A stretch of 7,899 nucleotides of DNA from Chloroflexota bacterium (lineage in GTDB: Bacteria > Chloroflexota > Limnocylindria > Limnocylindrales > CSP1-4), in contig JAJYJR010000256.1 of assembly GCA_021789355.1 (NCBI GenBank), forward strand, positions 1-7,899, read 5' to 3'. The notes under the pieces were generated by a model. The model ran no database searches. It worked only from the letters and a program-made list of their open reading frames with translations, and was not told where the DNA came from. Shown piece by piece: positions 1 through 5,168 of this stretch. How positions within the stretch are numbered: the stretch's first letter is position 1; each line of letters opens with the position of its first letter. Both the position numbers and the translations under genes were made by a program.

Positions 1-43
1 TGCGCGCCCCGGCCGGCTGTGTCCCGGGCACGAGGCCGGCATG

Positions 44-514
44 TCAAGGATCACACGTGACGTGAACACGGCGAGCATGCGGGGCTGGCTGAGCGATCCA
101 CGGGAACACATAGATAGGGTCGCCTGTCGCGTAGACCGCGCCCGGAACCTTCGTCGGCGTGATCTGCGGATGTGGCAATGAGAACAGCCTGCCTCGGCCA
201 TGTCCATGACCGCCCCACCGCGCGAGGACGGCCCAGCCTGTCCCGTCGGACCAAACCGAGACCGCCCCTGGGCACGCGCGGTGGTTCGCGTGCGCAGCTG
301 TCAAGCAGCGTCGGCCGCCGTCAGTCTCTGCCAGGACACACGTGTCGTCCCTCCCGTTTACATGACGTGCGAAACGAGCGTGATGGGCAGCAGGCGATGG
401 GCGCGGCCGGTCGGGCAGTGCGGGCCGGTCGGGCAGTGCGGGCCGGTCGGGCAGTGCGGGCCGGTCGGGCAGTGCGGGCGTGCCGCACCACCAGTCGCCC
501 GCTGGGTGGCTCAC
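44..514 (-). CDS. Hypothetical small protein with PALPDR repeats, possibly coupled to the HTH gene
   Basis: I do not recognise this protein and am unsure it is real. The GTG at 514-512 overlaps the TGA of the upstream HTH gene as GTGA, the arrangement typical of translational coupling, and the frame stays open for 156 codons to a TGA at 46-44. Residues about 13-36 are four tandem PALPDR hexapeptides encoded by an 18-bp repeat. The rest has an ordinary mix of residues with several Cys, His and Trp. There is no signal peptide, membrane segment or known motif. Against it: by my hand count over roughly the last 105 codons, GC is about 70% at third positions, 60% at second and 69% at first, which is only a weak coding bias for so GC-rich a genome. 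It may be a chance frame downstream of the HTH gene. Confidence 0.27.
   Translation of the reverse strand: MSHPAGDWWCGTPALPDRPALPDRPALPDRPALPDRPRPSPAAHHARFARHVNGRDDTCVLAETDGGRRCLTAAHANHRACPGAVSVWSDGTGWAVLARWGGHGHGRGRLFSLPHPQITPTKVPGAVYATGDPIYVFPWIAQPAPHARRVHVTCDP
51..70 (-). repeat. 20-bp dispersed motif, copy A
   Basis: Read on the minus strand this is CGTGTTCACGTCACGTGTGA. It matches copy D (1601-1620) at 18 of 20 positions in opposite orientation. It lies at the 3' end of the weak ORF that ends at 44. A regulator-binding site is possible, but the function is unknown. Confidence 0.55.
353..372 (+). repeat. 20-bp dispersed motif, copy B
   Basis: The plus strand reads CCCGTTTACATGACGTGCGA, which matches copy D at 16 of 20 positions. 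It lies between the 18-bp tandem repeat and copy A, in the same orientation as copy D. Confidence 0.45.
405..476. repeat. 18-bp tandem repeat, 4 perfect copies
   Basis: The unit GGCCGGTCGGGCAGTGCG occurs four times without a mismatch, at 405, 423, 441 and 459. Perfect identity points to recent expansion or ongoing slippage. Because 18 is a multiple of three, it keeps the overlapping minus-strand frame open, where it reads PALPDR. It starts 35 bp past the stop codon of the HTH gene. Confidence 0.95.
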
Positions 515-1359
515 GCCAAACCAGCGGCACGAATGGCGGCCAGGGCGGTCGCGTAGTCGCGGTACCGCGGCCGCGCTCGATGGACCTCCTCGAAATCGAT
601 CCAGCGGCGCTCCCGACCTGAGGCCACGGGATCCAGCACGACCAGCGCCGACGCGCGTCCCGACACCGGGGGCTGGCCGCCCAGCCACGCAGCAAGCACG
701 TCAGCGGGATCGGGGCAGGTCGCGCGGAACGTAGCCTGGCGCAGCCGGAGGACGTGGAGCACCTCCGAGGACCAGAGCGCCGCGATCGCGTGCGTTTCAC
801 TCCTCCAGCGTCCGACGCCCAGCCGCTCGGCGAGGATCGGTCCGAGGTAGGCGCGCTTCGCCCCGAACGCTCCCAGCGCTTCCTGGACATTCGGGAACCG
901 AGTCCGGTTCTCGACGTGGAGGAGCGCCCTGCGCCCCCGGTCCCAGGCGACGAGGTCGGCGCGGCCGGCGAACTGAAAGTGCTGGTACGGCTCATCCAGT
1001 GCCAGCTCGAACCCGAGGCCGCCCAAGATGCGCGCCTCCACTTCGCCCATCGCGGCGTGGACGGGGTCCACATCGCGACGCCCCCCGGCAGAGCGCTGGT
1101 GCTGGTCGACCAGGCGCGCATCGAATTGGAGGCGGAGGGCCGACCCGAGCCGGACGTACGCTTCGATCGAGGCAGATTCGCCCCGCTCGACCAGGTAGAC
1201 CAGCGACCGGGATACCCCAGCCTCGGCCGCGAGTCGCTGCCGTGACCACCCCCGCGCCTCACGCCGCGCGGCGACGGACGCGCCGAGCTCCACCGCGAGT
1301 GCGACGAGCGCGTGGTGGACCGCGGGGGGCAGCGGGCCGGCAAAGGTGGCAGGCGACAT
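511..1359 (-). CDS. XRE-family HTH protein with C-terminal PD-(D/E)XK-like domain
   Basis: This is a 282-residue predicted DNA-binding protein. Residues about 26-85 form a Cro/C1-type helix-turn-helix (ARREARGWSRQRLAAEAGVS followed by RSLVYLVERGESA). Residues about 105-175 resemble the restriction-endonuclease-like domain found behind HTH regulators in Actinobacteria and Chloroflexota. Asp135 (GRADLVAW) is followed 15 residues later by Glu150 in HVENRT, where family members as I recall them read ELKT. The lysine of the E-x-K motif is therefore Arg152, so catalysis is doubtful and a purely regulatory role is plausible. The C-terminal ~100 residues are not recognised. I chose the ATG at 1359; it has no Shine-Dalgarno, and a GTG at 1293 just before the HTH is a plausible alternative. 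Motif copy C ends exactly on the first base of the ATG, which would suit autoregulation. The target is unknown. Confidence 0.85.
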   Translation of the reverse strand: MSPATFAGPLPPAVHHALVALAVELGASVAARREARGWSRQRLAAEAGVSRSLVYLVERGESASIEAYVRLGSALRLQFDARLVDQHQRSAGGRRDVDPVHAAMGEVEARILGGLGFELALDEPYQHFQFAGRADLVAWDRGRRALLHVENRTRFPNVQEALGAFGAKRAYLGPILAERLGVGRWRSETHAIAALWSSEVLHVLRLRQATFRATCPDPADVLAAWLGGQPPVSGRASALVVLDPVASGRERRWIDFEEVHRARPRYRDYATALAAIRAAGLA

Positions 1360-1378
1360 GGCACGTCAAGTGAACATC
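1359..1378 (-). promoter_or_regulatory. 20-bp dispersed motif, copy C, at the start of the HTH gene
   Basis: The minus strand reads GATGTTCACTTGACGTGCCA, which matches copy D at 15 of 20 positions; its last base is the A of the HTH gene's ATG. A motif abutting the start of a DNA-binding protein gene and recurring nearby is a candidate operator for that protein. This is inference, and no clear -10 box is visible with it. Confidence 0.4.
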
Positions 1379-1413
1379 CCGGCTCTTTGCGGGCACTCAA
1401 CGGAGCCTTATCG

Positions 1414-1490
1414 CCCGGTCATGGCCCGAAGGTGGCCCGAGGGTGGCCCGGTCACCGCCCGAGACGGGGGCCCGGTCATCGCCCGAGACG
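1414..1490. repeat. Three spaced copies of a ~20-bp direct repeat
   Basis: The sequence CCCGGTCAYCGCCCGAGACG occurs at 1447-1466 and 1471-1490 with one difference, and a diverged copy lies at 1414-1433. Spacings are 33 and 24 bp. The block lies in the ~500-bp stretch between the HTH start and the guaB3 stop, where I see no credible gene. Confidence 0.7.
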
Positions 1491-1600
1491 CTGTCGAGAA
1501 GCGATCGGACGAGCGCCCCTCGTTCCGGCGGCGGGGTCACCGTACCCCCGCCCCGTCGCCGGGGCAGCGACCATCGACGGATGGGTCACCTGCCCGGTCG

Positions 1601-1620
1601 CGTGTTCACATCACGTGCGA
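1601..1620 (+). repeat. 20-bp dispersed motif, copy D
   Basis: The plus strand reads CGTGTTCACATCACGTGCGA. This is the copy closest to the consensus of the four, and it contains a CACGTG palindrome shared with copy A. No gene start follows it closely. Confidence 0.5.
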
Positions 1621-1745
1621 TTGCGCCTCGTGGACCGGCGGGGACGCGCATGGCGGGGCCGCAGTCGCGGCGGGCCGGCGGCGGGAAGCTGCGCTCAAGA
1701 CACGGCCCGGGCGCGGCGGTCTGCCACGCCGGCGGACCGGGGCCC

Positions 1746-1862
1746 GACCTCGCGGCCGTGGACCTCGCGGCCGTAGACCGACCTCGCGGGCGTGAACCTC
1801 GCGGCCGTGGACCTCGCGGCCGTGGACCTCGCGGCCGTGGACCTCGCGGCCGTGGACCTCGC
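1746..1862. repeat. 15-bp tandem repeat, about 7.5 copies, just past the guaB3 stop
   Basis: The unit is GACCTCGCGGCCGTG. Copies start at 1746, 1761, 1780 (after a 4-bp GACC insertion), 1795, 1810, 1825 and 1840, with a half copy from 1855. The four from 1795 to 1854 are nearly perfect. Each unit carries a CGGCCG palindrome. The array ends four bases from the guaB3 stop codon, so it would form the 3' untranslated end of that transcript; no poly-T terminator is seen. Confidence 0.95.
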
Positions 1863-1865
1863 CGG

Positions 1866-3062
1866 TCAGCCCTGACGCCCTCGCTGCCAGGACTTGCCCT
1901 CGGTCGCAACCGACGGCGCGTACACCATCTCGACCCGCTGCATGGCGCGGATGTCGCGGGCGCCCAGCGCGGCCATCGACTGGCGCAGCGCGCCGACCAG
2001 GTTCTCCGATCCGTCCGTGACACGCGCAGGCCCGAAGAGGATCCGCTCCAGCGTGCCGGTCGTGCCCACGCGGATGCGGGTGCCCCGGGGCAGTGTCGGC
2101 GAGGGCGCGGCCATACCCCAGTTCATGCCGCGGCCCGGCGCCTCCTCCGCCCGCGCCAGCGGCGAGCCCAGCATCACCGCGTCCGCGCCCGCGGCGATCG
2201 CCTTGGCGATCTCCCCGCCGCGCCGCATCCCGCCGTCGCCGATCACGGGCACGTAGCGACCGGCCTCGTCGAAGTACGTGTCGCGCGCCGCCGCGACGTC
2301 GCTGATGGCCGTGACCTGCGGCACGCCGATGCCGAGAACCTCCCGCGTGGTGCAGGCGGCCCCCGGCCCCACCCCGACGAAGATCGCGGCGATCCCCTGG
2401 CCCATCAGCTGGTATGCGGCCTCGAACGAGGTCGTGTTCCCGACCGCGACCGGGATCGGCATGAAGCGGGTGAAGTCGGCCAGCTCGAGGGGATCGTAGC
2501 CGGTCGCGAGGTGGCGCGCCGAGCTGACCTGCGACTGCACCAGGAAGAGGTCCGCGCCGTGCTCCGCGCAGAACGGCCCGAACCGTCGCGCGGCAGCCGG
2601 TGTGGCGGCGACCGCGGCCGGCGATCCCGCGGCGTGGATCTCCTCGATCCGCCGCGCGACGAGCTCCTCGCGGATCGGCTGCGCGTACGCCTCGGCCAGC
2701 AGGCCCTGGACCTCGCCATCCGTGGCCGTCGAGATCCGCTCGAGCAGCGTGTCGGCGCTCTCGTACCGCGTCTGCACGCCTTCCAGGTTGAGGACTGCGA
2801 GCCCGCCGAGACCGGCGAGCACACCCGCGAACCGCGCGTCGACCACGGCATCCATGGCCGCCGCGAGGACAGGGATGCGCAGGCCGATCCCGCCAATCTC
2901 CACCGTCGTGTCCACGTCGGCCGGCTCCACTGTCTCCGTCCCGGGCGCGAGCGAGACGTCGTCGAAGCCGTAGGTCGGTCGGATCGAATCGACCTTCGAG
3001 GCCCGGCGCCGGAGGGGCGACTGCGGGTTGGTGGAGGCGGGGGGGCTCGAGGCCTGCAACAC
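1866..3062 (-). CDS. guaB3: GuaB3 family IMP dehydrogenase-related protein
   Basis: This is a cytoplasmic purine-pathway enzyme of the IMP dehydrogenase/GMP reductase superfamily. Classical family members oxidise IMP to XMP with NAD+. GuaB3 lacks the CBS regulatory pair, and IMPDH activity has been reported for a cyanobacterial member. The protein has 398 residues: YGFDDVSLAP (31-40), AAAMDAVV near 70, GGLAVLNLEG (86-95), the substrate loop GVGPGAACTTR (230-240) with catalytic Cys237, phosphate-binding IGDGGMRRGGE (275-284), and a C-terminal SMAALGARDIRAM flap region. There is no CBS insert. I chose the GTG at 3062 because GGGAG lies 10 bases upstream and a TATACT box about 50 bases upstream. 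An in-frame ATG at 3122 would place the start upstream of that promoter and inside the opposite gene. The first ~25 residues are low-complexity and not conserved. It is divergent from the ammonia-lyase gene. Confidence 0.93.
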   Translation of the reverse strand: MLQASSPPASTNPQSPLRRRASKVDSIRPTYGFDDVSLAPGTETVEPADVDTTVEIGGIGLRIPVLAAAMDAVVDARFAGVLAGLGGLAVLNLEGVQTRYESADTLLERISTATDGEVQGLLAEAYAQPIREELVARRIEEIHAAGSPAAVAATPAAARRFGPFCAEHGADLFLVQSQVSSARHLATGYDPLELADFTRFMPIPVAVGNTTSFEAAYQLMGQGIAAIFVGVGPGAACTTREVLGIGVPQVTAISDVAAARDTYFDEAGRYVPVIGDGGMRRGGEIAKAIAAGADAVMLGSPLARAEEAPGRGMNWGMAAPSPTLPRGTRIRVGTTGTLERILFGPARVTDGSENLVGALRQSMAALGARDIRAMQRVEMVYAPSVATEGKSWQRGRQG

Positions 3063-3109
3063 GATCGATCGACTCCCTCTTGGCGTGGCGGTCGAGATGG
3101 TTGCAAGGC

Positions 3110-3115
3110 AGTATA
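3110..3115 (-). promoter_or_regulatory. -10 box TATACT for guaB3
   Basis: The minus strand reads GCTATACTGC, the same ten bases as the darA promoter at 4993-4998. A start about 7 bases downstream would give a ~40-nt leader containing the GGGAG ribosome site. The -35 is poor (TTGCGG at a 19-base spacing). The box lies only 5 bases from the opposite gene's ATG, so the two divergent genes may compete or be co-regulated. I see no equally good -10 on the plus strand. Confidence 0.65.
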
Positions 3116-3120
3116 GCGGC

Positions 3121-4431
3121 ATGGACGTGCCCTCCCGCAACCCCGACCCGTTCACGACAGCCACGGCAGCGCCCGGCGCCGACACGATTCCGACCGGCGG
3201 ACGCCCCCCGGCCGGCACCCCCGCCGACCCCGTCCTGGTCACGCTCGATGCGATCCGCGCGGCCGTCGAGGTGATCCGGGGCGTGGTGGTCCGCACGCCG
3301 CTGCTGCCGTTCGGACAGGTCATCCAGGGCGACCGGTTCGGCCGGACCCGAGCCTGGCTCAAACCCGAGTCGCTCCAGCCGATCGGCGCGTTCAAGCTCC
3401 GCGGCGCGTACTACAACATCGCGATGCTGCCGCCGGAGCGGAGGGCAGCTGGCGTGGTCGCCCACTCCAGTGGCAACCACGCGCAGGGCGTGGCCCGGGC
3501 AGCGCGGCTCCTCGGGGTACGGGCCGTGATCGTCATGCCGTCCGATGCGCCCGCGGTCAAGGTCGAATGCGTCCGGGCGGACGGCGCCGAGATCGTCGTG
3601 GTGGGGCCGTCGAGCGAGGAGCGCGCGCAGAGGGCGGTGGAGCTGGCACGGAGCGAGGGGCTGTCGATGGTCGCGCCGTACGACGACGCCGCCACGATCA
3701 CCGGCCAGGGCACGATCGGGATCGAGATCGTCGAGCAGCTGGCGGCAATCGAGGCGCTGGACGGCGCAGGGATGGCGCCCGGGACGGGCACAGGGGTGGC
3801 CCCGGCCGCGGGAACAGGGATCGAGTCGTCGGCCGGCGCAGGGATGGCGCCCGGGACGGGCACAGGGATGGCGCCCGGGACGGGCACAGGGATGGCGCCC
3901 GGGACGGGCACAGGGGTGGCCCCGGCCGCGGGAACGGGGATCGAGCCCGGCCCGTTCACCGTGCTGGTCCCGGTCGGTGGCGGCGGCATCGCCAGTGGCG
4001 TGTCCGTCGCCGTCAAGTCGCTGCGCCCCGACGCGGTCGTGCTCGGCGTGGAGCCCGAGCTGGCCGCCGACGCGCGCGACTCCCTCGCGCAGGGCCGGAT
4101 CGTGACCTGGCCCGCCGAGCAGGTCGGACGGACGATCGCCGACGGCCAGCGCACCGCCCACATCGGGCAGATCCCGTTCGTCTACCTCCGCCGGTTCCTC
4201 GACGGAATCGTCACCGTGTCCGAGGACGAGATCGCCCGGGCCATGGTCCGCGCCGCGCGGGAGGCGCGGCTGGTGCTCGAGCCATCCGGTGCCACGACCC
4301 TCGCCGCGTGGCTCTTCCACGCCGGCGAGCTTCCCGCGACGGGTCGCGTAGTGTGCATCCTCAGCGGGGGGAACGTGGACCCGGCGCGCTACGAGGAGTT
4401 GCTGGCGTTGGGGATCGCGGCGGGCGGGTGA
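3121..4431 (+). CDS. Threonine/serine ammonia-lyase (PLP fold type II) with octapeptide-repeat insert
   Basis: This PLP enzyme is predicted to deaminate threonine to 2-oxobutyrate, the first step of isoleucine synthesis, and/or serine to pyruvate. Visible motifs are the PLP-lysine motif GAFKLRGA with Lys92, SSGNHAQGVA (116-125), the phosphate-binding loop VPVGGGGIASG with Gly286-289, and SGGN (415-418). The chain has 436 residues. About 40 at the N-terminus are a Pro/Thr/Gly-rich extension, and residues 217-280 are a repeat insert. The core is thus about 330 residues, like TdcB-type enzymes. There is no C-terminal ACT domain, so isoleucine feedback is not expected in the classical way. The ATG at 3121 is the only good start; catalytic homology begins near residue 38 (VLVTLDAIRAAVE). 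AAGG lies 11-12 bases upstream, a weak ribosome site. A serine racemase or other fold-type-II activity cannot be excluded from sequence. Confidence 0.92.
   Translation: MDVPSRNPDPFTTATAAPGADTIPTGGRPPAGTPADPVLVTLDAIRAAVEVIRGVVVRTPLLPFGQVIQGDRFGRTRAWLKPESLQPIGAFKLRGAYYNIAMLPPERRAAGVVAHSSGNHAQGVARAARLLGVRAVIVMPSDAPAVKVECVRADGAEIVVVGPSSEERAQRAVELARSEGLSMVAPYDDAATITGQGTIGIEIVEQLAAIEALDGAGMAPGTGTGVAPAAGTGIESSAGAGMAPGTGTGMAPGTGTGMAPGTGTGVAPAAGTGIEPGPFTVLVPVGGGGIASGVSVAVKSLRPDAVVLGVEPELAADARDSLAQGRIVTWPAEQVGRTIADGQRTAHIGQIPFVYLRRFLDGIVTVSEDEIARAMVRAAREARLVLEPSGATTLAAWLFHAGELPATGRVVCILSGGNVDPARYEELLALGIAAGG
3769..3960 (+). repeat. Eight in-frame octapeptide repeats inside the ammonia-lyase
   Basis: The 24-bp units encode, in order, GMAPGTGT, GVAPAAGT, GIESSAGA, three GMAPGTGT, GVAPAAGT and GIEPGPFT (residues 217-280). 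There is a higher-order order of M, V and I type units, seen once at each end, with GMAPGTGT tripled in the second block. The three central copies are nearly identical at DNA level, which indicates recent expansion. The insert falls in the loop between the GIEIVEQL helix and the strand leading to the tetraglycine PLP-phosphate loop. Confidence 0.95.
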
Positions 4432-4451
4432 TCGCGGCGGCGAACCGCGAA

Positions 4452-4627
4452 GCGCCGACTGCGGTGGACCGCGCCACTGAGGTGGGCCGCGCCGACTGCG
4501 GTGGACCGCGCCACTGCGGCGGGCCGCGCCGACTGCGGCGGGCCGCGCCGACTGCGGTGGGCCGCGCCACTGCGGTGGGCCGCGCCACTGCGGTGGGCCG
4601 CGCCACTGCGGTGGGCCGCGCCACCGC
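4452..4627. repeat. 18/19-bp tandem array (about 9.5 copies) between convergent genes
   Basis: The unit is GCCGCGCCACTGCGGTGG, with a 19-bp variant carrying an extra G (CCGACTG); the two forms alternate in the older left part and only the 18-bp form is present at the right. Each unit can fold a small hairpin, CCAC-TGCG-GTGG or CCG-ACTG-CGG. The array fills most of the 224 bp between the stop codons of the ammonia-lyase and darA, so it would be transcribed from both sides and may serve as a bidirectional terminator. No T-run is seen. Confidence 0.92.
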
Positions 4628-4655
4628 CTCTGGCGCTGCGCCGTGGTCCCGGAGG

Positions 4656-4985
4656 CTACAGTCGCTCGAACCGCTCGACCGGCAGCACGAACACTACCGC
4701 GCCGCCCATCTCGACCTCGACCGGGTACGGAAGGTAGAACTCGCCTGGCTCCATGATCGGCGGCATCGGGTTCACGATCTGCGTCCGGGCGTGACACTGC
4801 TCGCCCACGATCCCGATCACCTCGTCGACCTGAGTGTCCTCGACTCCCAGCATGATCGTGGCGTTGGTCTGCTTGAGGAAGCCGCCCGACGAATGGAGGC
4901 GGGTGGCGCGGAACTCCCGTTCGAGCAGCGCGTCCACCAGCGCGCCCGCGTCCTCGCTGTGCACGATCGCCACCACCAGCTTCAC
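4656..4985 (-). CDS. darA: Cyclic-di-AMP receptor, PII-like (DarA/PstA/YaaQ family)
   Basis: This is a small trimeric PII-like signalling protein that in Firmicutes binds c-di-AMP at subunit interfaces; its downstream target is unsettled. The 109-residue length and sequence match B. subtilis YaaQ/DarA closely as I recall it: (V)KLVVAIV at the start, EFRATRL (24-30), SSGGFLKQTNATIMLGVED (32-50) and LPYPVEVEMGGAVVFVLPVERF near the end. Arg26, Thr28, Phe36, Asn41 and Gly47 fall at the positions of c-di-AMP contacts that I remember from PstA/DarA structures, so binding is likely kept. The start is the GTG at 4985. Homology begins exactly there, and a TATACT box ends 7 bases upstream, which implies a leaderless message. 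The next gene on this strand is tmk at 6258-6932, separated by the divergent GAF-GGDEF gene; tmk and yaaQ are adjacent in Firmicutes. Confidence 0.95.
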   Translation of the reverse strand: MKLVVAIVHSEDAGALVDALLEREFRATRLHSSGGFLKQTNATIMLGVEDTQVDEVIGIVGEQCHARTQIVNPMPPIMEPGEFYLPYPVEVEMGGAVVFVLPVERFERL

Positions 4986-4992
4986 GGGTAGC

Positions 4993-4998
4993 AGTATA
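4993..4998 (-). promoter_or_regulatory. -10 box TATACT for a leaderless darA transcript
   Basis: The minus strand reads TATACT, then GCTACCC, then the GTG start. Seven bases from -10 to start codon put the predicted transcription start on the start codon itself. No convincing -35 is present. Confidence 0.75.
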
Positions 4999-5010
4999 GG
5001 CGGGGGCCTG

Positions 5011-5070
5011 TGCGGATCCCCGTGCCCAGCCCCGCGCTGATCCCCGTGCGGATCCCCGTGCGGAGCCGCA
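5011..5070. repeat. 12-bp tandem repeat, 5 imperfect copies, between divergent promoters
   Basis: The unit is TGCGGATCCCCG. Copies start at 5011, 5023, 5035, 5047 and 5059; only those at 5011 and 5047 are exact. The last copy forms a perfect inverted repeat GTGCGG-AG-CCGCAC (5058-5071), and a second hairpin CCCCG-TGT-CGGGG lies at 5086-5098. The array occupies the upstream region shared by darA and the GAF-GGDEF gene. Confidence 0.85.
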
Positions 5071-5114
5071 CGTAAGGGCGCGGGTCCCCGTGTCGGGGCG
5101 CACATCGGGCCGGG

Positions 5115-5168
5115 TATCATGCCCCCACGCGCGCTCTTAGGCGCGCGCACAGGCCCGTGGAGAGGCGC
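5115..5168 (+). promoter_or_regulatory. Promoter, 5' hairpin and ribosome site of the GAF-GGDEF gene
   Basis: A -10 box TATCAT lies at 5115-5120, so transcription would start near 5127. The -35 is unclear. The first bases of the message form a 7-bp GC stem (5128-5134 with 5141-5147, loop TCTTAG). GGAG at 5159-5162, six bases before the ATG at 5169, is a good ribosome site and decides this start over the in-frame GTG at 5157. Unlike darA and tmk, this gene has a leader. Confidence 0.6.

Noticed and set aside
172..621. Plus-strand frames of 118-149 codons in the left region
   Set aside because: They have no recognisable motif and no ribosome site. They owe part of their length to the 18-bp repeat (PVGQCG or AGRAVR reading).
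51..1620. Two small transposable elements with the 20-bp motif as terminal inverted repeats (51-372 and 1359-1620)
   Set aside because: The orientations would fit, but the interiors are unlike each other and I see no target-site duplications.
1443..3116. Plus-strand 557-codon frame over guaB3
   Set aside because: It is antisense to guaB3, whose catalytic motifs are intact, and its composition (Arg/Asp/His/Gly-rich) is typical of a shadow frame.
4452..4627. CRISPR-like array
   Set aside because: The repeats are head-to-tail without unique spacers, and no cas gene is present; they are minisatellites.
1606..5103. Minus-strand open frame of 1165 codons spanning guaB3, the ammonia-lyase and darA
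   Set aside because: It overlaps three well-supported genes in other frames or antisense, its translation is Arg/Gly/Ala-rich low complexity, and it has no recognisable domain. It is open because of high GC and in-frame repeats.
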